From NCBI RefSeq assembly GCF_000429425.1, contig NZ_AUBV01000001.1, positions 465,354 to 529,353 on the forward strand: 64,000 bases of DNA. Direction: 5' to 3'. Made by a program: the position numbers and the translations under genes. Every line of letters starts with the position of its first letter. Position 1 is the stretch's first letter. Origin of the DNA: Algoriphagus mannitolivorans DSM 15301. GTDB lineage: Bacteria; Bacteroidota; Bacteroidia; Cytophagales; Cyclobacteriaceae. The notes below the pieces were generated by a model, which saw nothing but the letters and a program-made list of their open reading frames with translations, searched no databases and was not told the DNA's origin. This document shows positions 19,436 to 28,167 of this stretch, one piece after another.

Positions 19436-22400
19436 GGTAAGGTGAGGTAATTGATTTCAAGAAGATTTAATTGGTATTCGAGCTTGCTCTGCAAATATTG
19501 GAGCGTAAGACTGCTGGAATTCTCCAGGAGCTGGACATATTGGAGAAAATCTATTTCTCCCTCTTTGTAAGATTTGGATGCATTGTCCAAAAGCTGCTCG
19601 CTGAGTGTTTTCCCTTCATTTTCATAAAACTCGATCACTTGGCGATTCTGAACCAGTGACTTTTGAATGCTTGCTCTGCGAGTTTCCAATTCCTGAGAAA
19701 AAGCTTGGGACTCCAGACTGATTTGCTCTTGGTATATTTTTCCAGCTTTGATTTTAGCACTTTGGGAGCCGAAAAAAAGAGGAATGCCAATTCCAGCCTG
19801 AAAAGCAGGATACACACTGGCATTGGGACTTGGATTGGTTCCTTGAGAAAAATCTAAAATCAAGTCAGGCAATAACGATCGCCTATCCAGCTTAACTTGA
19901 TTTTCCGCCAGATCCTGATTTGCCTGATACCAAGCTAAGCTTGGATGCGTCCCGGGGCTTTCTTGGGAAAGGTTCAACTCACCGGGCTGCAAAACCAATG
20001 GCCCGGACCAGTTTAACAGGAGCCTAAGCTGATTCAAAGCAATCTCCCTGTTTTGGGTTGCTTCAAGCCTTTTCAGTGAAATTTCCTTTTGCTTGCTCTC
20101 ACCGGTAAGTTTTTCCAGTAGATTGGTCTCTCCGGTTTCAAACTTTCGTCTGGAAGCTCTAGCGAACTCTCCATACAAGCTATCCAAATGGCTGTAGATC
20201 TTTTCCAAATCTCCCCAATAAACCGCTTTTACAAAGCTCTGAGAAACCTCCTTCTTCAGTTCTAATTCCCTGATTTCCACCTCGGCCATTCGGGCAGAAG
20301 TCGTAGCAGACAAAGCCCCTTTCTGCGCCGCATAGAGGCTTGGGAAGTCAAACCTTTGCCTCAAGCCAATTCTTCGGTTGTAATCTCCGTTTTCGGCAAT
20401 ATCATTTCGATCAGCCCCATAGTAAACCTCCGTCTTATCCACTGTCCAGGCGGATTTGCCTCGGGCCTCTGCCACGTCTATACTTTTTCGGGCTGCCTGA
20501 ATGGAAACATTCTGTTGCAAGGCCCTATCCATGGCCATTTCCAAAGTCAAAGAAGAAGGAAGCTCCTGAGCTTGTAGCTCCTGAATCCCCATCAATCCAA
20601 GAAGAACTGCTAAAATTCCCAGTGGCTTTCCAAAGCTTGGAATCTCTTTTTTCTGATGAAAAAGAACATACAAAACCGGCAATACGACCAAAGTCAGCAG
20701 CGTAGCAGAAATCAATCCTCCGACGACCACTGAAGCCAAAGGACGCTGCACTTCAGCTCCTGCAGATTGGCTGATCGCCATCGGCAAAAATCCCAAAGCA
20801 GCAGCCGAAGCCGTCAGGAGTACTGGACGCATTCGGTCCTTTGCACCAATCAATACCAGTTGACGGATGTCTTTGTATTTGTCTTTCATGGATTTAAAAT
20901 GTTCAATCATCACGATTCCATTGAGTACTGCAATTCCAAACAAAGCGATAAAGCCTACACCAGCGGAAATACTGAAGGGCATGTCTCTAATCCAAAGCAC
21001 AGCCACCCCGCCGATGGCGGACAGTGGAATTGCAGAATAGATCATCAAGGCATCCCGGGTGGATGAGAAAGCGAAATACAGCAAGATAAAAATCAGGATC
21101 AACGCAATCGGCACTGCAATCATCAATCGATTTCTGGCGTTTTGGAGATTTTCAAATTGCCCCCCATAGTCCACCCGATAACCTTCCGGAATAGTAATCT
21201 GATCACGGACGATTGCCTGGACGTCATCCACTACAGATTGCAAATCCCTGTTTCGGACATTGACCCCGATGACTACCCTTCGCTGGGTATTATCTCTGGA
21301 GATTTTTGCAGGACCTTTGGTGTAAGAGATTTTGGCCAATTGGGAGAGTGGCACCGTCCCACCTCTAGGAAGCTGAATAGCAGCATTTTCAAGATTGGAA
21401 ATATCTTTTCGATAGGGAAGATCAAAGCGAACCACCAAGTCAAACTGTTTTTCTCCTTCAAAGACTGTCCCGGCCACTTTTCCTGCAAAGCCAGTTTCCA
21501 CAATTTCATTCAGATCGGATACATTCAGCCCAAACTGGGCTATTTTCTTCCGGTCAAATTCGATTTTCATCTGGGGAAGACCATCCACTTTTTCCAGAAT
21601 GATATCTGCTGCTCCTTCCACACCTTGGATTGCTGCTTCGATTTCTTGGGCAGTCTTGAGCAGCACTTCCAAATCCTCTCCAAAAACCTTGATCGCCAAA
21701 TCTGCTCTCACGCCTGTGATCAGTTCATTGAAGCGCATTTCTATAGGCTGGGTAAATTCAAAGTCCAAACCTGGAATCACCTCCAAAGCCTCCTTGAATT
21801 TATCTGCTAATTCGTCCTTGGTTTCTACCGTGGTCCATTCTGAAGGCGGATGCAAGGTCACGATCACATCACTTTCCTCCATAGACATCGGGTCGGTTGG
21901 AATTTCTGCTGCACCTATCCGCGTCACCACTTGTTTGACTTCAGGGAATTCCTTGAGGATTTTTTCTACCTGAGTAATGGTCTCCACGGTATTGCTCAGG
22001 GTAGTGCCGGTTTTCAGAACCGGCTGAATCACAAAATCCCCTTCGTCCAAAGTAGGCACAAACTCCGCCCCCATCCTGGAGAATAGCAACGCCGCACTGA
22101 GCAATAATGCCGCCGCAACCGATAAAATGGTTTTAGGGTGAACTAGGGCAAATTTTAGAACTGGTTCATAAACCTTGTTGAGCGATCGGATGATTCTGAC
22201 TGAAACATTTTTGGGACCGGGGGCCTCAGACTTCAGGAAAAGCGAAGAAACCGCAGGTACATAGGTCAGGCCCAAAATCATCGCCCCGATCAAAGCGAAA
22301 CTGAAAACCTCCGCCATGGGACGGAACATTTTTCCCTCAACTCCGGAAAGTGAAAGGATGGGAATAAACACAATGATGATGATGATCTGTCCAAAAATGG

Positions 22401-23757
22401 CTGAATGCATCATTTTGGAGGCTCCCTGAAATGAAATCTTATCCCTCTCGATCCGTCTTTCTTCCTTACTAAGCCCAGCAAACAAAGCTCCGGATTCTGC
22501 AAATCGAAAGGCGATGAACTCGACAATAATCACTGCTCCATCGATGATGATCCCAAAATCGATCGCTCCCAAACTCATCAGATTGGCATCCACCCCAAAA
22601 AGAAACATCATGGATAGGGCGAAAAGTAAACTCAAAGGAATCACGGACGCGACTACGAGTCCTGAGCGGAAATTGCCCAACAACAATACCACCACAAATA
22701 TCACAATCAGACATCCCAGAATAAGATTCTCAGCAATGGTATGGGTAGTTTTATCGATCAATTCGGAGCGATCCAAAAAGCCATTGATCACAATCCCTTC
22801 AGGAAGTGTGGTCTCCATCTCAGCAATTCTTTCTTTTACCGCGTCGATGGTTCTTTTTCCATCTGCGCCTTTGAGCATCATAATCTGTCCTAGGACTTTT
22901 TCTCCTTCTCCATTGGCGGTAATTGCTCCGAATCGACTCGCTGCCCCGAATTTGACTTCTGCGATATCCTTGATGTATAGAGGGGTCCCATCCCTTACTT
23001 CCAATACAATATTTCCGATGTCCTCCAGATTCTTGACTTGCCCTTCTCCTCGGATAAAAAAACTTTCATTGGTCTTTTCAATATAGCTTCCTCCAGCGAT
23101 GGAATTATTGGTCTCCAGAGCAGTGAAAATCTGATGCAAGGACACTCCCATTCCTTTCAGCCTTTCCGGATTGACTGCCACTTCGTATTGCTTTAGGAAT
23201 CCACCCCAGGTATTGATTTCGACCACTCCGGGAATTCCCGCCAGCTGCCGCCTTACCACCCAGTCCTGGATTGTTCTCAAGTCCGTGATGCTATATTGAT
23301 CTTCATAGCCAGGCTCGACATCGATGATGTATTGGTAAATCTCTCCTAGACCCGTGGATATCGGCCCCATAAACGGTGTCCCAAAGCCGGCTGGAATCTG
23401 AGCTTCCGCAATCTTGAGCCGCTCTGCGATCAGCTGTCTGGGCAGATAGGTTCCAAGATCTTCCTCAAAAACAATGGTCACCACCGAAAGACCAAACTTA
23501 GAAATGGAGCGGATTTCTACCACACCGGGGAGGTTGGCCATTTCCAGTTCCACCGGATAGGTGAGGTATTTTTCCACATCCTCTGTAGCGAGATTTCGGG
23601 AAGTGGTGATGATCTGCACCTGATTGTTGGTGACATCGGGAACAGCTCCTATGGGAAGTTGGCTCAGGGAATATACCCCAAATCCAATCCATAGAGCGAT
23701 AAAAATACCGATGATCAGCTTGTTGGAAATACTCCAATGGATAATCTTATCGAGCAT
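19432..23757 (-). CDS. CusA/CzcA-type RND pump fused to a CzcC-like outer-membrane factor
   Basis: 1441 residues, against about 1040 for an ordinary CusA. Residues 1-1035 are a complete heavy-metal RND permease: first helix after LDKIIHWSISNKLIIGIF, LPIGAVPDVTNNQVQI, the proton-relay helix with GIIIDGAVIIVEF, and the closing helices VVLPVLYVLF. Residues about 1040-1062 are a second hydrophobic run (LGILAVLLGLMGIQELQAQ) that looks like a signal peptide, and residues 1063-1441 are a TolC/CzcC-type outer-membrane factor made of long coiled-coil helices. Both membranes cannot be spanned without either a flexible link or cleavage after AQ. Such fusions are known in Bacteroidota. It is preceded by the histidine kinase gene with a regulatory array between. 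Confidence 0.93.
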   Translation of the reverse strand: MLDKIIHWSISNKLIIGIFIALWIGFGVYSLSQLPIGAVPDVTNNQVQIITTSRNLATEDVEKYLTYPVELEMANLPGVVEIRSISKFGLSVVTIVFEEDLGTYLPRQLIAERLKIAEAQIPAGFGTPFMGPISTGLGEIYQYIIDVEPGYEDQYSITDLRTIQDWVVRRQLAGIPGVVEINTWGGFLKQYEVAVNPERLKGMGVSLHQIFTALETNNSIAGGSYIEKTNESFFIRGEGQVKNLEDIGNIVLEVRDGTPLYIKDIAEVKFGAASRFGAITANGEGEKVLGQIMMLKGADGKRTIDAVKERIAEMETTLPEGIVINGFLDRSELIDKTTHTIAENLILGCLIVIFVVVLLLGNFRSGLVVASVIPLSLLFALSMMFLFGVDANLMSLGAIDFGIIIDGAVIIVEFIAFRFAESGALFAGLSKEERRIERDKISFQGASKMMHSAIFGQIIIIIVFIPILSLSGVEGKMFRPMAEVFSFALIGAMILGLTYVPAVSSLFLKSEAPGPKNVSVRIIRSLNKVYEPVLKFALVHPKTILSVAAALLLSAALLFSRMGAEFVPTLDEGDFVIQPVLKTGTTLSNTVETITQVEKILKEFPEVKQVVTRIGAAEIPTDPMSMEESDVIVTLHPPSEWTTVETKDELADKFKEALEVIPGLDFEFTQPIEMRFNELITGVRADLAIKVFGEDLEVLLKTAQEIEAAIQGVEGAADIILEKVDGLPQMKIEFDRKKIAQFGLNVSDLNEIVETGFAGKVAGTVFEGEKQFDLVVRFDLPYRKDISNLENAAIQLPRGGTVPLSQLAKISYTKGPAKISRDNTQRRVVIGVNVRNRDLQSVVDDVQAIVRDQITIPEGYRVDYGGQFENLQNARNRLMIAVPIALILIFILLYFAFSSTRDALMIYSAIPLSAIGGVAVLWIRDMPFSISAGVGFIALFGIAVLNGIVMIEHFKSMKDKYKDIRQLVLIGAKDRMRPVLLTASAAALGFLPMAISQSAGAEVQRPLASVVVGGLISATLLTLVVLPVLYVLFHQKKEIPSFGKPLGILAVLLGLMGIQELQAQELPSSLTLEMAMDRALQQNVSIQAARKSIDVAEARGKSAWTVDKTEVYYGADRNDIAENGDYNRRIGLRQRFDFPSLYAAQKGALSATTSARMAEVEIRELELKKEVSQSFVKAVYWGDLEKIYSHLDSLYGEFARASRRKFETGETNLLEKLTGESKQKEISLKRLEATQNREIALNQLRLLLNWSGPLVLQPGELNLSQESPGTHPSLAWYQANQDLAENQVKLDRRSLLPDLILDFSQGTNPSPNASVYPAFQAGIGIPLFFGSQSAKIKAGKIYQEQISLESQAFSQELETRRASIQKSLVQNRQVIEFYENEGKTLSEQLLDNASKSYKEGEIDFLQYVQLLENSSSLTLQYLQSKLEYQLNLLEINYLTLP

Positions 23758-23794
23758 TGAGCGGAAGAATTTTTCTCAAAGATGCTCACCAAGC

Positions 23795-23833
23795 CTTAGG
23801 TCTATCTTAATCAATTCTTAAGATTTGCTTAAG
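23795..23833 (-). promoter_or_regulatory. Four-hexamer 11-bp array, probable response-regulator operator
   Basis: On the plus strand CTTAGG (23795), CTTAAT (23806), CTTAAG (23817) and CTTAAG (23828) start exactly 11 bp apart. The array ends inside the stop codon region of the histidine kinase gene and lies 38 bp before the pump start codon. Direct hexamer repeats at one helical turn are the usual binding pattern of OmpR-family regulators, and such a regulator is encoded two genes upstream. Confidence 0.65.
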
Positions 23834-25220
23834 AAACGGGTTTGGAGGGAACCCAGAGGGTAAATTTTGAGCCCTTCCCTACCTCACTTTTCCAGGAAAT
23901 GCGGAGATGGATTTCTTCTGCTAGTTTTTTGACCAAAGCTAAACCCAGGCCCATTCCCGGAATTCCTTTTCGGTCTTCCGAAGTTTCCCTAAAAAACGGA
24001 TCAAAGATTTTTTCCTGAACCTCTTCTGAGATCCCCAACCCAAAATCTTCCACCGCAATGAAAGCTTCATTGTCTTTCTTACCGGTGGAAAGAATTACCT
24101 CCTGCCCATCCTGAGAATATTTCAGGGCATTATCTAGCAGGTTGGAAAGGATTATCCTCAGGGATTTTTCACTGCTCATCACATAAATCGGGGCACCGGA
24201 ATCAGTATCAAACCTAACTTTCCTGCCCGATTCTTTGGTTTTTTCATCCGCAATCTCCTCCAAAAATGTAATCAACTCAATCTCTTCAAACACCAGGCTA
24301 CTTCCGTTTTCTACCCTTGCCAAGGTGAGCAATTGTTCGATCAAAGAGGACATCCGGTCGATACTTCCCAAGGCAGTTCGGATTTTTTGTTCGTACTCCT
24401 CTTGGGTTCTGGGTTTGCGAATCAGCACTTCCAATGTTCCTCGAAGCACAGAAAGGGGTGTTCTCAGCTCATGGGAGGCATCAGAGGTAAATTGCTTTTC
24501 CCTTTTCAAAGCTTTTTCCAGCCTTTCCAGAAGTTGATTGATGGAGTGTGTAAGAGCGATTATTTCTTGATTGGTTTCTCTGGCGCTGACACGTTCATTC
24601 AGATTACTTTGGGAGATTTGATTGGTCTGTAGGATGATTTCCCGGATGGGTTGAATGCTCCTTCCTGCCAAAAAACGCATCGTAAAAAAAAGAACCATCA
24701 AAGTCAGCGGGTAAAGCAAAAGAAGAATATTCCTGAGATTATCCAGCAGGTTTCTCGCATCTTCAAAAGACTGAGCTACCAGTAAATACCCTTCATTATT
24801 TCCTCCATTGGTCAGTAAAATCTGCATTTGCCTCACTTCTTCAGCTCCCAATTTCAGGGTCCAACCCGTTCCGGAATTCGCCCGTTCCGGATAAAAACCC
24901 AAATGGTTTTCCCGAAGATTCGGGGATCGGTCCATGGATTTGCCCTGCATATCGACGATTTCGATAAATATCGGCTTGAGCTGAATCTGGGTGTGCTCTT
25001 CCTCTTCCCATTCGTCCTTATGAAGGAACCGGATTTGTCCATTGACCAAAAAAATCTGCCCCTTGTGCTTGGCGAGTTCCAGCTCGAGTTCCTGATCAAT
25101 CCTACGTGTGACCGTTATATTTACCACCAAATAGATCAATCCAAAAACCAGCAATACCAGCAAAGCTGTAACGGCTGTCAGTCTGCGTGCCAAAATGATT
25201 TTAAAGGAGCGCTGATTCAT
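23829..25220 (-). CDS. Sensor histidine kinase of the metal-efflux unit
   Basis: 463-residue inner-membrane kinase. Layout: first helix about 14-33, a periplasmic sensor loop of roughly 125 residues, second helix about 160-185, HAMP region, HisKA domain with the phospho-acceptor His250 in DASHELRTPLSVLRGTLE, and a HATPase_c domain with NLLDNALKYS (N box), DFGLGIS (G1) and GMGLGLALVKKL (G2). The combination with an OmpR-type regulator, a 4-bp overlap with that gene, and the metal pump directly downstream indicate a CusS/CzcS-like role: sensing periplasmic metal and phosphorylating the partner. The ligand itself is not readable from sequence. Confidence 0.93.
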   Translation of the reverse strand: MNQRSFKIILARRLTAVTALLVLLVFGLIYLVVNITVTRRIDQELELELAKHKGQIFLVNGQIRFLHKDEWEEEEHTQIQLKPIFIEIVDMQGKSMDRSPNLRENHLGFYPERANSGTGWTLKLGAEEVRQMQILLTNGGNNEGYLLVAQSFEDARNLLDNLRNILLLLYPLTLMVLFFTMRFLAGRSIQPIREIILQTNQISQSNLNERVSARETNQEIIALTHSINQLLERLEKALKREKQFTSDASHELRTPLSVLRGTLEVLIRKPRTQEEYEQKIRTALGSIDRMSSLIEQLLTLARVENGSSLVFEEIELITFLEEIADEKTKESGRKVRFDTDSGAPIYVMSSEKSLRIILSNLLDNALKYSQDGQEVILSTGKKDNEAFIAVEDFGLGISEEVQEKIFDPFFRETSEDRKGIPGMGLGLALVKKLAEEIHLRISWKSEVGKGSKFTLWVPSKPVS

Positions 25221-25882
25221 TCTTTTGCCATATAACCCACACCCCGAATGGTATGGATAAAATCATCTTCCTTGGTCAAATCAAGCTTCTTCCGCAAGGA
25301 ATTGATGAATACATCAATCACTCCGGTATTGTATTCAAAATGAATATCCCAAACGCTTTCGATAATTCGGGTGCGCCGACAAACCTGGTTTTTATTTCTC
25401 AGCAAATACTCCAGCAAGGCAAATTCTTTCTGAGTAAGCTGTATCTCTTTTTCTCCTTTGAATACCTGAAATTTCTCCGGAAACATGGTAATCTCACCGA
25501 GTGTAAGCTTTTGTTCCGGGTTTTTACGTGCTCTCAGCTGCACTTGAATCCGGGCTAATAGCTCCTCAAACTGGAAAGGTTTTTTGATGTAATCATTGGC
25601 GCCACTTTGGAGTCCAAAAACGGTCTCATCCAAAGTGTCCTTTGCCGTGAGAAATATAATAGGGGTCTGCGAAAATCCCTTTCGGAACTGACGGGTAAGC
25701 TCAATTCCACTGATTCCCGGCAACATCCAATCCAGCAAAAGTAGATCATAATCTCCGGAGAGCGCGAGGTCAAGCCCGGTTTTACCATTGTCTGCCACGT
25801 CCACGGCAAAGTTTTCCTCCTCAAGACCTTGTTTGAGAAAACTGGAAATTCCGGGTTCGTCTTCGACTATTAGGATGCGCAT
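25217..25882 (-). CDS. OmpR-family response regulator of the metal-efflux unit
   Basis: 221 residues: receiver domain (1-115) with acidic pocket ED at 7-8, phospho-acceptor Asp51 in LLLLDWMLPGISG, Thr/Lys switch residues in FLTAKD and YIKKPF; then a winged-helix Trans_reg_C domain (about 125-221) ending IHTIRGVGYMAK. It is the first gene of the minus-strand run regulator-kinase-pump-adaptor. Its likely target is the 11-bp hexamer array before the pump gene. In its own upstream region CTTATT (25930) and CTTAAA (25941) are also 11 bp apart, which could be an autoregulatory half-site, although that stretch is low-complexity. Confidence 0.94.
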   Translation of the reverse strand: MRILIVEDEPGISSFLKQGLEEENFAVDVADNGKTGLDLALSGDYDLLLLDWMLPGISGIELTRQFRKGFSQTPIIFLTAKDTLDETVFGLQSGANDYIKKPFQFEELLARIQVQLRARKNPEQKLTLGEITMFPEKFQVFKGEKEIQLTQKEFALLEYLLRNKNQVCRRTRIIESVWDIHFEYNTGVIDVFINSLRKKLDLTKEDDFIHTIRGVGYMAKE

Positions 25883-25951
25883 CTAAAAGCAAATGAACGG
25901 GATTCTATCCTTTTCTGAAAAAGTGTATTCTTATTTTTTTCTTAAAAAAAT

Positions 25952-25975
25952 AGCCTCCCGATCATTCGGAAGGCC
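25952..25975 (-). terminator. Rho-independent terminator after the PepSY gene
   Basis: On the minus strand a nine-pair stem (GCCTTCCGA pairing with TCGGGAGGC, one G-T pair) with a short loop is followed by ATTTTTTTA. It separates the PepSY gene from the regulator gene that follows on the same strand. Confidence 0.75.
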
Positions 25976-25981
25976 AGATTT

Positions 25982-27214
25982 TTATGCCAATTGAGCTTCT
26001 TTCGATTTGGAGGAAGCTTTTCGTGAGGACTTCTTTTTCTTTCGCTTGTTCCACCAGATCAATGTTCCTGTGATAGGAAGTGAGGTTGCAATCAAACAGC
26101 CCAAAAACCAAAGGAATTTGGTGAACTGCCCAAAAATCTCCCCAGTATGAAGTGCCTTGACAGAGCGCCCGATCTGCTGCCGAACCGGCAAATCCGAAAA
26201 CAACTTGGCTTCTTTGACATTTAACATGAGCGGTTCCAAGGTCAGCTGATCTGAACCTGCTCTGGCAAAAAAGCCAGTTCTGGACTTACTAACGCCGATA
26301 TCTCCTCCCGGCTCAGCGGGTAAAGAAATTCGGGTATTACCGGGATAATTCAATTCCAAATTGCTGAAGGCCAAGACCTGATCCAGAGAAATCGGACGGG
26401 AAGGCATAGGAATCGGCTCATTTTCAACCTCTTCTTCGATTTTATTCCCTTCCTTTTCGGTTTTATTTCCCTCCGCAACAGGAGCTTGGTAAATATCCCA
26501 GGTCTTCTGCCAGCCTTCCCGGTACCATTGGTAGGACCAAAACGGGCCTGTCGCTGCCATGATGAATAAGGCAATCAGAGAATAAAATGCAAGCGTATTG
26601 TGGAGGTCATGGTTGACTCGCTTCCAGTTGCCGGACCATTTTATTTTCAGTCCCTGCTTCCAGTTTTTGACCTTTTGAGGAAACCAAATCACCAATCCGG
26701 TGATGACTCCCAAAAGGAAAAGTAAGGTAGCCACACCATTGATAAATCTTCCCAAATCGCGATTGCCCATACTATCCAATATCGGCTCTTCGATTTTGTC
26801 CAAGAGTAGCCATCTGTGCAGGGAAAACATATAGCCCATAAACTCCTCCGTGGACGTCTTTTCGGAATTATTTGCGAGGATCTCTGAGGTGTAAGGATTG
26901 ACAAAATAAGTCACGGGTCTCTCTTCCCCCTCTTTCTTGATATTAAATTGGACTGTTCGGTCAGCGCCTTGGTACACCGACACCCCGACAACCTCGCCCT
27001 GAAGGCTTGCTTCCACACTCGACTTCAACTCGTCCAAAGACTTTCTTTCGCCTGAAGGTGTCACAAAATATCGCTCCGAATCCGCTGCTTCACGGATTTC
27101 AGTATTGTACACGTAGATCGTACCACTGAGACATACGGCGATCACAATCAAGCCGCTGATCAGGCCAGCGTAAAGGTGAATGTCATTAAAAAACTTTCTT
27201 ACGGACTTCCACAT
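25982..27214 (-). CDS. PepSY-associated transmembrane protein
   Basis: 410-residue inner-membrane protein of the PepSY_TM family. Helix 1 (about 15-37, GLISGLIVIAVCLSGTIYVY), an extracytoplasmic PepSY-like region, helix pair around 165-190 and 210-235 (HDLHNTLAFYSLIALFIMAATG), and a last helix near 365-390 followed by a very basic tail (NKRKKKKSSRKASSKSK). Histidines near the helix ends (DIHLY, SLHRW, ALHTGEIFG) are typical of members linked to iron/heme or siderophore reduction. An exact -7 box and a Fur-like inverted repeat lie upstream, which supports, but does not prove, iron control. Flanking terminator keeps it separate from the two-component system. Confidence 0.88.
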   Translation of the reverse strand: MWKSVRKFFNDIHLYAGLISGLIVIAVCLSGTIYVYNTEIREAADSERYFVTPSGERKSLDELKSSVEASLQGEVVGVSVYQGADRTVQFNIKKEGEERPVTYFVNPYTSEILANNSEKTSTEEFMGYMFSLHRWLLLDKIEEPILDSMGNRDLGRFINGVATLLFLLGVITGLVIWFPQKVKNWKQGLKIKWSGNWKRVNHDLHNTLAFYSLIALFIMAATGPFWSYQWYREGWQKTWDIYQAPVAEGNKTEKEGNKIEEEVENEPIPMPSRPISLDQVLAFSNLELNYPGNTRISLPAEPGGDIGVSKSRTGFFARAGSDQLTLEPLMLNVKEAKLFSDLPVRQQIGRSVKALHTGEIFGQFTKFLWFLGCLIATSLPITGTLIWWNKRKKKKSSRKASSKSKEAQLA

Positions 27215-27245
27215 AGTCTAATTAGGTTTTTGGAATGAGGAAGAG

Positions 27246-27253
27246 CAAAAGTA
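27246..27253 (-). promoter_or_regulatory. -7 promoter element of the PepSY gene
   Basis: Minus-strand TACTTTTG, an exact TAnnTTTG, 32 bp before the start codon at 27214. No TTTG at the -33 position. Confidence 0.5.
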
Positions 27254-27269
27254 GGAATCAAATTCTTTA

Positions 27270-27286
27270 TTTGGAATTAGTCTAAA
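27270..27286. promoter_or_regulatory. Fur-like imperfect inverted repeat
   Basis: TTTGGA-attag-TCTAAA: arms match in five of six positions. It lies 17-33 bp upstream of the PepSY -7 box, where a repressor would block the polymerase. Assignment to Fur is an inference from gene type and arm sequence. Confidence 0.35.
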
Positions 27287-27391
27287 AAAAAATTTAAAAT
27301 AAATACACCTGCTTTTGGAAGAACTGATCAATCAAATTCTTTTCAGAAGGAAAAATTCTTCCTTACTTACCTTTTCATTCCAAATTCCCAT

Positions 27392-28165
27392 ATGAAATCC
27401 TTCCCCTATTTATTGGCTTTTTCGCTTCTGATTTTATTTTCCTGCACTACCAAAAACTCCGAGCCAGATCCGAGATTGAATCAACCGGAAGAATTCAAAA
27501 AACTTTTGGATGCCCATGGACACTGGAAAAAATGGGTGGATGCCAAATCCTTTACATTCAATATGGTTCATGAGACCAATTTGGCTTGGGAAAATCACTA
27601 CATCGATCTGGTCGGTAGAAAAGTAAGGATTGATGCGGACAACTGGCAGATCGGGAATGACGGTGAAAAAGTCTGGATCAGCCCTAACAGACAGGCTTTT
27701 GAAGGGCAGTCGGTCAGATTTTACCACAACCTCTATTTTTACTTTTACAGCATTCCTTACATTTTCACCGACCCGGGAGTGAATGTTCAGAAAACTGAAC
27801 CTAAAATGCTGAATGGGATTTCTTATGAAGCCTTTGAGGTGAGTTTTGACGCTGGCGTCGGAGATAGCTCAGGAGATAAGTATGTTATGCTGGTAGATCC
27901 AGAATCAGGAAGACTTGCCTGGGTACTGTACTCAGTGACTTTTTTCAATAAGGAAAACACCAAAATGAATGCTCTGAAATACGAGGATTACCGAGATGCT
28001 GATGGATTGGTCTTTCCACGAGTGATGACAGGATACGCATTGGAAAATGACTCCACACAAAACATCCGATATCAGGTAAGCTTTACCGGCCCTCTTTTAG
28101 TCAATGAAGAAATGGATCAAAAACTCTTCGAAATGCCCAAAGAAAAGGCCGTGGTAGCAAATTAA
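27392..28165 (+). CDS. Lipoprotein, DUF6503-like
   Basis: 257 residues with a lipoprotein signal peptide (MKSFPYLLAFSLLILFSC, lipidated Cys18). The mature part begins with a helix (LLDAHGHWKKWVDAKSFTF) followed by a long run of beta strands, consistent with a lipoprotein of the LolA-like or DUF6503 type found in Bacteroidota; the assignment to DUF6503 is from memory of the HGHWKKW and IGNDGEKVWI patterns. Function unknown; a role in binding a lipid or small ligand at the outer membrane is only a guess from the fold. It diverges from the PepSY gene and converges on the Anbu operon, with 2 bp between the two stop codons. Confidence 0.75.
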   Translation: MKSFPYLLAFSLLILFSCTTKNSEPDPRLNQPEEFKKLLDAHGHWKKWVDAKSFTFNMVHETNLAWENHYIDLVGRKVRIDADNWQIGNDGEKVWISPNRQAFEGQSVRFYHNLYFYFYSIPYIFTDPGVNVQKTEPKMLNGISYEAFEVSFDAGVGDSSGDKYVMLVDPESGRLAWVLYSVTFFNKENTKMNALKYEDYRDADGLVFPRVMTGYALENDSTQNIRYQVSFTGPLLVNEEMDQKLFEMPKEKAVVAN

Positions 28166-28167
28166 GC

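Noticed and set aside
21142..21810. Long open frame opposite the RND pump
   Set aside because: Antisense shadow of a clearly conserved gene; the predicted protein is composition-biased and unlike any family.
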